Shown one piece after another: positions 19,650 to 30,000 of a stretch of 30,000 nt of DNA. The position numbers were made by a program, and so were the translations under genes. This stretch comes from Glandiceps talaboti (taxonomy: Eukaryota > Hemichordata > Enteropneusta > Spengelidae): assembly GCF_964340395.1 (NCBI RefSeq), contig NC_135570.1:13375322-13405321 (forward strand). Direction: 5' to 3'. The stretch's first letter is position 1. Each line of letters opens with the position of its first letter. Under the pieces are notes generated by a model. It was given only the letters and a program-made list of their open reading frames with translations. It was not told the DNA's origin and searched no databases.

Positions 19650-22560
19650 ATGTCGATGGCCTCTTTATAAAATCTTTGATGTGGTTTTCGATTTCGTGAG
19701 ATGTTTGTTTCTCTCTAACTCTTAAACCCCCATAACATCATGTAATCCAAATTTGTTCTTATAAGTTAAGTTTACTTACTCTGTATGCATGTTTACGTTA
19801 GCGTACATTAGTTGTGTTATGTGGGCAGTCACATCGATCAAATAAATATTATAGTTCAATATTATTAATCGATAATTGCATTTTGCGTCTAGCTTACCGT
19901 TATGATAACCTCCTAGACTGCTGGTGTCGATTTTCAAAAATGAAAATATGGTTAAAAACCAGAACACGATTATTGATAAATTATCTTCAAAAAGCAGAAA
20001 TAATACCCACAAAATTATAAACGCAAATATCGATGTAGCATTAATTAAAACTAATTTACATATATCAATCAACTAATGTCTTGTCTATCTTATGCAATTA
20101 TTAAGATGTCTTGAAGACGCATTTAACCCCTTTTCTCAGGACATATTCCCAAATGGGAGTACTTAAAGCTTTTAATTACTTTCGTCTACTTAAAAACCAT
20201 GGCAACCGACAACCCATCGACTCTTAAACACGGAACCTTCCAGCATTGACAGTTCTGCCCTAAGGTTTTATTACTAGAAATGAGTTTCCTTCTATTAATA
20301 ATGGAACCAAGTCAAGTAATATTAAGTGCTTACCATTATTTTTTGGGAAAGTTCTCGTCTGGAAACGTGATCTCTAAGTAATCAGGCTCTCAGTATTGAT
20401 TTCTACTCGAGCTGGTTAAAATTCTGAGTGTTGAAGGGAATTAGGTAATCGACAAAAGCTGAGGTAAATAGATTCTCGGGGGATTCGTTATCTCGGATGT
20501 TAAGTCTACGTGACTTCTTCAAAATCACCATCGTATCAATATTGTAAGTCTTGGATTATCTTTCTTCACCTGTGTCAATATTAATTGGAGTAATGAAATG
20601 TTGTCTGACTTGGCCCACGAGTCGTTTGGCAGGCACTTGACTTGGTTCTTTTCTTTTGATTTTTTCTTCTTCATCGAATTCATTACAAGAAACCGATGAG
20701 TCACACTTGAAGGGTTATTGAAAAATGATGAAAGAAAACCGACAATATCAACTAGGGAAAAACAATATAATACTCATAATATCAAATTAGTGCAACCTAA
20801 CTTGTAATGTAACTTTAATGAAGTTACTTTACATCATGTACTAAACCCCAGACTTGTTGGCTTTCTGAGATTTGTATCACGGTTGCTATAACTACTGTTT
20901 TGTACATTGACAAACTACTCAAACCCGAACACAAGAATTTAAGATTCGTCTGCATTTTTGACCTAATTTGTATCAGTTCTACGGAGGAGAATCCTCTGGA
21001 GAATGATAAACCCCTCTTGGCAAACCACGTCGGTTCTTTTATTTACTAGTAATATTTCTTTCGTCTGTTTTTTTTCCTAATCTTATTGGCTTCACTGTTT
21101 GATATTAGAAATCTGAAGTGTAAAGCATACACTTTGGTAACCTTTAATGAAACTAGAATTCGGCCATTATATACTGATTTGAAACGCATTTTGGAAATCA
21201 TGTAGTGAAAAAAAAAGCAAATTCTTATCGAAGTTTAAAAGCATCATGTTTACTGAATGTTCACCCCTTCCCTTCAGAAGGTAGGACAAAACTATGCATA
21301 CACATTCACTGAAGGCCACCGAAAAATAAATAAAGCAATCCAAAGCTCACCAAAATCTGCCAAAAGCTGTATATAATATTGGTTGTGAACACAATGTACT
21401 AGTCTGGTAATTAGTACATATTAGTCTTTGAGAACTAGCTGAAAACTATAAACTCGCAACATTTTCTAGTAGCGAAAATATTCAGGTTTATAGTATACAC
21501 TTCTTTTTTGTTCAGATGGGCAGGATCGTTTTAATCATTATCAAACTGTCTGTTTACTAAGTTTGCTTTAACACCGTTTCTCGCCGTTTTAGTACAATTT
21601 ATTGTCATGTTACTAGAATTTAGAGTAAACTGCACTGTTCGCTCGTTATTGTGTTTCTTGGCTGTATGTAGGTTAAGTATTACTGTAACCTCCAATGCAT
21701 TCACATTCTACTGTCCGTAACTCTCTTCGGTACACTGATCCCCAGCTTAGGGTGTAATCCCCCTGTCTAAGCCTTTAAGAGCGCAGGTAGTTTTTTACAA
21801 GACAGAAAAACACACCGACTGTCATATCATAGTTGTGCTTTAAAGTCATTCTACTTGAAAGAAGTAAAACATACCTAGGCTGATTCGATACAATATTGTA
21901 TTGGCTTTTGTCGTCTGCAAGATGATAACCGACACAGATCTAGATTGACACGTAGTAACCTATAGCTAATTTTAGTTTCAGTATTCTCACTTTTTATTTC
22001 GATTTTAGCACGCTAGTATTAAAGGACAGATGAACGCATTACGTATGTTTGTTGTACTTGGATTACGTGTCTCCTTGTCGTCTACTAGCATTGACGTCAT
22101 ACGTAAGTTCAAGTTCAACATATGCCACAAATGATTGATATCTCCACCTCGTCTTTTGCAAGATATTGAGCGAGAAACGGTGTGAGATCAGAGTTCAAGA
22201 TAGCAGAGAAGGTCAGCGAAGAGGAAGGTGATTTATCATCGCCGTTAATACTGTTATCTCCTTAGCGAATGCTTGCACCACAGAGTAGCCAAATTGGTCA
22301 TTTATTATCACAGTATTCAACATACGATCTTCAGTGTCATAAATCTTCCCGCCAAAATAGTTGAACGAAATTTGTTTTGCCTAAAAATAGAAGGAATTTG
22401 TTTTCTATAAGTTAGATTTTAAAACATCGTAATTACATTGTAAATCACGTCCAAAGAAGTAATCAACAAATTTCTCTCAGCGAACTTTTATCAAAAGCAA
22501 CTCACATTTATAACAAAACTGTGTGTCGCGATGATAAATGTGTCCCCATGTCACAATTTT
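19650..22560. other. Non-coding stretch
   Basis: Nearly 3 kb without a supported gene; overlapping frames at 19776-20072 (-) and 19814-20020 (+) are chance-sized. A perfect CRE octamer is at 22092-22099. I see no other structure. Confidence 0.45.
22092..22099. promoter_or_regulatory. Perfect palindromic CRE (TGACGTCA)
   Basis: Full ATF/CREB consensus in GCATTGACGTCATACGTAAG, next to a further ACGTAA word. No neighbouring exon was found. Confidence 0.3.
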
Positions 22561-22579
22561 CCGGCATACAAACATTCAA

Positions 22580-22593
22580 GGGGGGGGGGGGGG
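22580..22593 (+). repeat. Poly-G run
   Basis: Fourteen consecutive G. It may be polymorphic in length and difficult to sequence. Confidence 0.9.
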
Positions 22594-22919
22594 CTTCAGG
22601 TAGTATGCGCCTCCGAAATAACAATGTTAAACTATAGTTTTGATACTTTGTTCATGAATCTAACCTGTTCTCAGTTAAAATCAAGAAAGAAAAATCAGGG
22701 GTTAGATTTGAAGAATTGTTATTTTCAGGAAAATTGATCCTCGAGGTATATTCTACCTTAAACATCCACATCTCCTTACATATATCGAATAACGTGGAAG
22801 TCACGATTATATCAATGCATTCAAAATAGGAATGTAGCGTATGTTTACAATGGTGTTTATTCTATATTTTTTTCCGTATTTTAACAAAGGCGCAGATGCC
22901 ACTTATGCAAACTTGTGTT

Positions 22920-23001
22920 TTGTACGCACGCACGCGCACGGACACAAACACACACATACACATGCATGCATGCACATACACACATTTACATACATACACA
23001 C

Positions 23002-23034
<33 letters not shown>

Positions 23035-23208
23035 CATACATACATACATACATACACACATTCATACATACATACATACATACATACATACATACATACA
23101 CACATTCATACATATACATACATACATACATACATACATACATACATACATACACACATACATACATACATACATACATACACATATACATACATACATA
23201 AACACACA
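22920..23208 (+). repeat. Compound CA / CATA microsatellite with a CACATTCATACA motif
   Basis: CACG and CACA at the left pass into long CATA runs. ACACACATTTACATAC and ACACACATTCATACATA each recur, so the array has expanded by larger blocks as well as by single units. All frames of His-Thr-Tyr-Ile type here are artefacts. Confidence 0.93.
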
Positions 23209-23399
23209 ATATTGTATTAGTGTCGAACGCGGAGAGTAAATATTCACCTAGCATATTTAGGATAAAATCACTCGCCCTTCTTCAGTTGTTATATGGATAT
23301 GATATGGATGGTTTAATATTGAAATCCCTTGTTTACAGCGTTGACATAATCTCAACTTTAAAAAAAAAAACCAGAATACAGACACGGTTTGTCAGCGTA

Positions 23400-24711
<1,312 letters not shown>

Positions 24712-24829
24712 TTACCTTGCAGTCGGAATTTCATTAGTGAAATGGATACATTTCAAGGTAACCTTTATATTCAAGGTATTTGTTAAGCATTTCTTTAGAG
24801 ATTTGCATATAAACAAAAACGAAAAACAG

Positions 24830-24831
<2 letters not shown>

Positions 24832-24864
<33 letters not shown>
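24832..24864. repeat. (TA)n microsatellite
   Basis: About 33 bp of alternating TA. Confidence 0.9.
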
Positions 24865-24867
<3 letters not shown>

Positions 24868-24869
24868 AG

Positions 24870-27105
24870 TATAGGAAAACATGAACAATTTAAAACACTG
24901 TTTTTGCTCAAAATTATATCATAAAAAAGCCCATGTACCTGAATGCCCAATCTGATCCTCGGTTTCTCTTAAGCTGAAATGATATTATCAGCCTAATTTG
25001 TAGTTGATGACTCGCTTTTTGTATCATGTGTTTTGTATATGACAGCTATGATTGCTAACAAGGGACACATAGTGAATTTTAATGAAGAAATATCCATGGA
25101 TCTCAAGAGGGGTTTTGTAAAAAAAAAGTAATATTGGTCTTTAAAAATTTACATTTGAGTTGTGTACGTGTCCCTGTGGGCCACCGTAGGAAGCACATCA
25201 CCCATAAAGAACTATTTATTGAGCATACGGTGTATTTGTAATTGGAAAATATATTCAAATTACCAATGTTAATGGTCTGCATTACTGCTCTTTGATGAAA
25301 AATTTACAAAAATGTCACTATAAATTCATTTAAATCAAGCAACTCCCTAAGTGGTTTCCAATCCGACATGATTAAAAACTTTCGAAGTTGAAATAATGGC
25401 CAGCACGTGACATGAGCCGCATGTAATGGAATAGACATGCGTTGATGGAAACCAGCGTGGGTATTTTTTTATTACTATGACAACGGAAACCGTCAAGATT
25501 CATGGATCGATGGAGTAATATAAAACCTTTTAAACATCAAAATTTAATGTCCTCGGAAGCTATTTAAATCTAGACACTTGACAATACTGAAAAGTACATG
25601 AAATGTACATGAAATGTACATGTATTCCCCATGCATGAATATCAAACTGACAGCGTGATTCTTCCATTTCAATCGATTTACAAGGTCTCGGTAAATTGAC
25701 AATTAAGACATCTTCAACTAAATTTATTTCTCCTGATTGCCTCTATAGGGGGCGTATGTAGTCTAGTTCCTATACAGTGTCGTTACCATTTACACCTCCA
25801 CTCACAGTATAGTCAAAGTCGTTACTCTAGAAGTCCTGAGATGCATGAGATGAAATTTAAAATTCACCCACAGCCACCCACACAATCATTAACATCATGT
25901 CTTTGTTAATCAATCCCAAAATTCTAACCAATAACACAGTCCCTCATAAAGTTAGTGTTTATTGAGGCAGTTACATAATGTCCAAATATAATGGTATATT
26001 TGTCAGCTCAGGATGCTACTTATATACTGTTTACGTCACTTCAACAGTTGGGGTTCACTGATTGGATGAACAACTTTTTGTGCTGATTGAAGGTTTTTGA
26101 CTAGACGTGGTTTAGTTAAAGGGGATCACGTTGGCATCCGGACTAGGGCGTATGCTGCATGTCTATGATGTCATCAGTTTGTATTTGCTTTTGCCTGATA
26201 TATGATTATTTGAAAAAACAGCAGATTTAACCTTTATTTCCATAGTTTGTTTTGATCTTGGTAACTAGAGCAGAATGTTATGCGATCTAAGAAGTGGTGT
26301 ATAATTGTGAAATGGCTATCTGCATGTGTTCACAAAATCAAATCATTAAAAAAACGTCAATTGGTATGATACTGACGACAGTTCGAATTCCCGCATGAGA
26401 CAGAACCGAATATTCCTCGACGTTTGTCGTGCAAATATGTCGAATGTAAACTATGTTTACATTTCAACACTACATATAAATAGAACCAGCCATGATGTGA
26501 AATAATATAGGCACTTTGATTATTTGATATCCACAGACTTTTTTGATTGACAGGCTCATATGATGTTACGAAAGGAGGTTTAAAGACCTAAGTCGGATTA
26601 GGTGAAAACAGCTGTCTAGCAGAGCTTTAGGAAAATTTGGTCAAAGGGCATAAGAAAGTTCCTATCTAATTAATCCTCATGACTACATTGATAATGTAAG
26701 ACCCCGGGATTCAAACATGGGCCTTTAAGGACTGCTTAAAAAGGTTTCAATCAAGAGCGTCGACCAGGTGGATAGGCTTTGAGATATAGATTGAACATGT
26801 ACGTAAAGTTGTATCCTTTGACTTTGTATACGTTCTCCCATAGACGGTTTTCCATGGAATTTGATAGGAACCAATCTGTGGTCTTCAGGAGTTTAACATG
26901 ATGTGCATTTTGTTGACTTAGAATTCAGATTGCTCTGACGGGATATCCAGATGCTAAAATTTCTCAAAATGGCGACACACAGTGAGGCTCAACATAGCAG
27001 AACTTTTGTCTTTTCAAAGTTACATAGCTTTATATACGTTATCGATTACATAAACAAATAAAAGTTATCCAAATAGTGCAAATGTGTTTGATTGGAAATG
27101 TAACA
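24870..27105. other. Non-coding stretch
   Basis: No supported gene and almost no open frame above 60 codons. Contents: three 11-bp GAAATGTACAT units at 25589-25621, an inverted FOX-like pair AATGTAAAC/GTTTACATT at 26443-26463, and a YY1-like AAAATGGCGAC at about 26966. Confidence 0.4.
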
Positions 27106-27108
27106 CGT

Positions 27109-27353
27109 ATTATACCGTGCATCAGCCAGGTTCAACAAAAACATGGAATATATACTCTGGTCGTTCTACGTCACAACAACGCGCGTCTATGTCACGACGA
27201 CGCGTGCCTACGTCACGCGGCCTGCTGTGTTCGAAATATGAGTCAAAACGTTCAAAAATGCCATTATTTTCCTTAATTTTAGAAAAATATGAATGGCGAT
27301 GGTATAATTATATTATTCCCCAATAAAGGCCCCTTAGGTCACTCGTATTTTCC
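27109..27353 (+). repeat. Dispersed repeat copy B with CRE-like words
   Basis: Sister of copy A at 1261-1477, same orientation. It contains CTACGTCACAACAACGCGCG, CTATGTCACGACGACGCG and CTACGTCACGCGG in tandem, then CTGCTGTGTTCGAAATATGA. An extra AT-rich segment of about 60 bp sits between AAAACGTTCAAAA and the shared CCCTTAGGTCACTCGT. Overlapping plus-strand frames (27076-27326) follow from the repeat and are not called genes. Confidence 0.7.
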
Positions 27354-27590
27354 AAAAAAGTCAGGGGTCACCGTACAAATTTTTAAAAGAAAGGTCAAAA
27401 TTAACATATTTTAGAATCCAATATGGCCGCCGAATACTGTGTTAACTTTATAGGGAACATAAAGGAATTGACGATTTGTGAGAAAACAAGACGGTGATCC
27501 CCACATTTCTTTTGTTAATTCTAAAGGACTGGAAGCAAGCTTTCATATGACAAGTTAGAGAAATTTGAGAAGTAAAAGTTTTACTTTCAG

Positions 27591-27660
27591 AGAAATTGGA
27601 GCCCGAGGCGGAAGTTGATCTCTTACTAAGGTCGATTAGGCGTTTTATGTGATCATGCAG
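27591..27660 (+). other. Candidate spliced exon, 70 nt, coding status unclear
   Basis: A strong acceptor (GTTTTACTTTCAG) ends at 27590, and a near-perfect donor (CATGCAG, then GTAAGA) begins at 27661. All three frames contain a stop. The longest open frame is 19 codons (LEPEAEVDLLLRSIRRFM, then TGA), so the exon would be either a 3'-terminal coding exon with an intron in the 3' UTR, a 5' UTR exon, or part of a non-coding RNA. The 104-codon frame at 27649-27963 begins inside it and continues across the donor, so it is not favoured. Confidence 0.25.
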
Positions 27661-28374
27661 GTAAGATTTTGTCTGTTGTCGAACATATCCCCACGATACA
27701 AGTGGATAGACTTTTCATTTTACATTTCTCTGTCACGAATAGTACAATGTAATCTTTGGAGAGAAATCGATGTAATAATCTCCCGAGTTGTTGAAAAGGT
27801 AACAGAGTTGCTAGCAGTCTACACAATTAGGGGGAATCAGTGCAAATTAGATTCTGGCCGCAGTTGCACGGATTTTGTTGTCTCGGCGAGTTATATCAGA
27901 GAGCCAGCTGCTAATGAAAAAACTGAGCCGCTGGGTACTATTTTTATCATTCGAATTAAATGAACTGTGTAGTAAGGCATAGTGCGAATGAATACAAACA
28001 CTACATTTTGTATCATTGCTGATAATTGAGTCATTATTCCTTTTAAGGTTACAAGAGGTCAAATGGTTATAATCTGACCAAAAAAAATTAATCTTCTCCA
28101 GGAAGATAGACACAACATGATCAATTCAGTGTAATGAAAGGCAATAATGACGTAATCTTGCCCGTAAATGCCACCAAAATAAAGCTCTGGAATGATAGAT
28201 GGATGGATGACTAGACAGAATTACTTTGAATTGTATAGGAATCGTCGTTCGTGTTTGTTGATCATTTAAATCAGTCACTCGTTTTGAAATAAAGCGTGTT
28301 AAAACAATCACATTCTTGTCCGTTCTGTTTATCAGGACTAACATTTTTTGTCTAATGTTAGGGAACAATTATTA

Positions 28375-28450
28375 TTTGTGGCAGGGGGGGGGGTGGAGGA
28401 ATTAACGAAGAGCCGTAAAAAATTGAGTAACCCCCCCCCCCCCCCCCCCT
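28375..28450. repeat. G-run and C-run pair, interspersed G-rich family
   Basis: GGCAG followed by a run of ten G (28384-28393), about 37 bp of spacer, then nineteen C (28431-28449). The two tracts are complementary and could pair, and the C tract gives an uninterrupted G19 on the minus strand with quadruplex potential. The left edge resembles the start of the G-rich block at 28829. Confidence 0.7.
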
Positions 28451-28828
28451 CGCTCATATAAAATTAGTTACCCGTCTGTTTAGCACAATGTTGGGGGTGA
28501 CCCTTCCCCCTAGAAACTCTCACATTTGCTGATAATTTGGTATATTGATTTCGGCTAGATTTTTTCAGCAGGAGAACTGTTACCTAAGTATATTGAAAAC
28601 TTTGAACCAATTGTGACACCATTTGGTGACATCTTAGGAAAGAAATCAAAAAGTTTAATAACCATGTGAATTAGTCTGTATATTTTGCGACAAATATCAA
28701 ACATTTCAATTTATAACATTCTCAATAAATTAAGAGGGGAATTTGAGAGAATGTCTCTGTCATAATATTGGGCCAGCAGTCCGATTTTCCAGGCTGCGGG
28801 CTTACAATTAAGGGACCGGACAGAATTT

Positions 28829-28935
28829 ACGGCAGGGGGGGGGGCCTGGGGAGAAATTGGGGGGGCCATGAAAAAAATGGGAGGCTTGAAGGGGGGCCAT
28901 GAAAATTCTCATGGTTTGAAAGGGGGGGGGGCCGC
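28829..28935 (+). repeat. G-rich tandem repeat, ~31-bp unit, quadruplex potential
   Basis: Four imperfect units, each a G run followed by CC and GAAA. The G runs are at 28835-28844, 28859-28865, 28891-28896 and 28922-28931; the recurring word is GGGGGGCCATGAAAA. The first three G blocks satisfy the usual quadruplex spacing. Confidence 0.75.
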
Positions 28936-29154
28936 GAAATATTTTGTCATTGAAAAAAATTAATATGTTAGAAAATTTAGCATTGCATGAGATAGCACTT
29001 GATATAGCCTTTAATATTGAATGTCTACACTTTCATTTATGTATTAAAATGGAAGTGTGTACGTTTGTATGTACCTATTTCGTGAAGCATAAAAACACTA
29101 CTCAAGATTAATTTGATACACCCTGAATTACTCTTATATACTCCATAGACATAT

Positions 29155-29206
29155 GTATACATACATACATACATACATACATACATACATACATACATAC
29201 ATACAT
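29155..29206 (+). repeat. (CATA)n microsatellite
   Basis: About 50 bp of CATA repeat. Confidence 0.95.
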
Positions 29207-29251
29207 TTTAGCACTGTGGAAACAGGTTCAGTGTGTAATTACCATCAAGGA

Positions 29252-29383
<132 letters not shown>

Positions 29384-29406
29384 CAAAGTAAGTTGGTTGG
29401 AACTTG

Positions 29407-29498
29407 AGGTGCTTAGTTGTAACTCCGAGTTTCACGCTCAATGCGTTCATAAGACAACTGGCATTGAGCGTGAAACTCGGAGTTACAACTACGCACCT
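29407..29498. repeat. Near-perfect inverted repeat, 38-bp arms, 16-nt loop
   Basis: Arm 29407-29444 pairs with 29461-29498 at 37 of 38 positions. The arm contains GTTGTAACTCCGAGTTTCAC, and the single mismatch is 7 bp from the outer end. Pairing stops sharply outside the arms. The unpaired loop is GTTCATAAGACAACTG. It lies about 85 bp past the AATAAA of the minus-strand gene at 29603 and could be a foldback element or a transposon terminus. Confidence 0.9.
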
Positions 29499-29583
29499 AT
29501 ACTCTATTCTACGAGTTTGATACTATTTACTATATATATATATAAATACAAAAACGTCTGGCCAGATTAATTTAGATAGGTGT

Positions 29584-29589
29584 TTTATT
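29584..29589 (-). terminator. Poly(A) signal AATAAA of the 29603 gene
   Basis: Minus-strand AATAAA only 13 nt after the stop codon at 29603, giving an unusually short 3' UTR if it is the one used. Confidence 0.45.
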
Positions 29590-29602
29590 TCTTTCCTTGA
29601 CA

Positions 29603-29858
29603 CTATTCTTGAGTTTCACTCTCAGACTCACTAGAGTCTGAAGATGTGAGGCAAGACTTGTCTTTCTTTCTATCTAAAACCAGTGAAATTAAACTATTTC
29701 CCTCCTCAGCATCATCAAATGCATCTATCTGTACTAAATATTGTAAAGCATTTAGATGTCTGTGTGGTGTTAAGTGTTTTTTCATCAGTGACTTTGCACT
29801 AACTTTGGTAGTTGCCTTCTGGCCGTATTTTCCTACAACCTTATCCACAAGTTGCTCA
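29603..29858 (-). CDS. 3'-terminal coding exon with acidic Ser/Glu tail
   Basis: The minus-strand frame is coding-like. It includes EQLVDKVVGKYGQKATTKVS, then a basic/His stretch (MKKHLTPHRHLNALQYLV), an acidic stretch (DAFDDAEEG), and ends in SSDSSESESETQE before TAG. An acceptor fits at TTTTCTAGTTTTTAG (exon from 29858). The frame itself stays open upstream to about 29934, and another frame (ending IHCTVIR) is open from the window edge to 29885, so an upstream exon or a frameshift is possible. The family is not recognised. It could belong to a host gene or to a mobile-element protein, the latter suggested by the hairpin just beyond its 3' end. The start lies outside the window. Confidence 0.5.
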
Positions 29859-30000
29859 CTAAAAACTAGAAAACTGTGAGTAATACTCATCTGATCACTG
29901 TACAGTGTATTGAATACAATTCTGAATTTGCTGTCCCCATCATGAAGTCACAAATGCCTGACACTATAGGTTTAAATATGTATGGTTTTGGAACTGAAAG

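Noticed and set aside
22841-23254. His-Thr-Tyr-Ile repeat proteins on both strands
   Set aside because: Artefact of the CA/CATA microsatellite.
26378-26396. tRNA-like B box (AGTTCGAATTCCCG)
   Set aside because: No matching A box, acceptor stem or cloverleaf could be found around it.
27649-27963. 104-codon plus-strand frame starting at the ATG in ATGCAGGTAAGA
   Set aside because: It reads straight through a near-perfect splice donor and otherwise looks random.

Overview
This is an AT-rich metazoan nuclear window. It shows canonical spliceosomal splice sites, poly(A) signals, RNA polymerase II promoter motifs, no operon-like coding and a very heavy load of microsatellites. CpG dinucleotides are easy to find (many ACGT, GCGC and CGTC words), which fits a genome without strong vertebrate-type CpG depletion. 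A marine invertebrate such as a mollusc, hemichordate, echinoderm or cnidarian is a reasonable guess, but nothing here fixes the species.

The window is mostly intergenic or intronic. Four stretches look genic. (1) A convincing minus-strand terminal exon lies at 5376-5867, with a strong splice acceptor and a phase-compatible candidate first exon at 6390-6458, next to a GC-richer promoter-like zone at 6300-7000. (2) A possible intronless minus-strand gene lies at 8997-9368, with a TATA box about 70 bp upstream of its ATG. (3) A TATA-less ETS/NRF1/YY1 promoter-like cluster lies at 16640-16750. (4) The 3' end of a minus-strand gene or mobile-element gene enters from the right edge (29603-29858) and has an acidic Ser/Glu tail and an AATAAA. 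Weaker exon candidates are at 12419-12692 and 27591-27660. None of the proteins is recognised by family.

Repeats are the main content. Microsatellites include CATA, CA, GA, CT, TA, TATGT, CAAA and CAGA runs, plus poly-G and poly-C. The most interesting repeat is a foldback element at 13246-13844: inverted termini enclosing about 12 tandem units of roughly 42 bp, part of it arranged as a three-unit higher-order repeat. A second, rearranged copy with units in both orientations lies at about 893-1245. Directly beside that copy is a dispersed repeat (1261-1477) rich in CRE-like TACGTCAC words, with a sister copy in the same orientation 26 kb away (27109-27353). Other structured DNA includes a 38-bp-arm hairpin at 29407-29498, a 114-bp-period tandem duplication at 18482-18683 and a G-rich interspersed family at 28375-28935. 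Three perfect palindromic CRE octamers (TGACGTCA) also occur.
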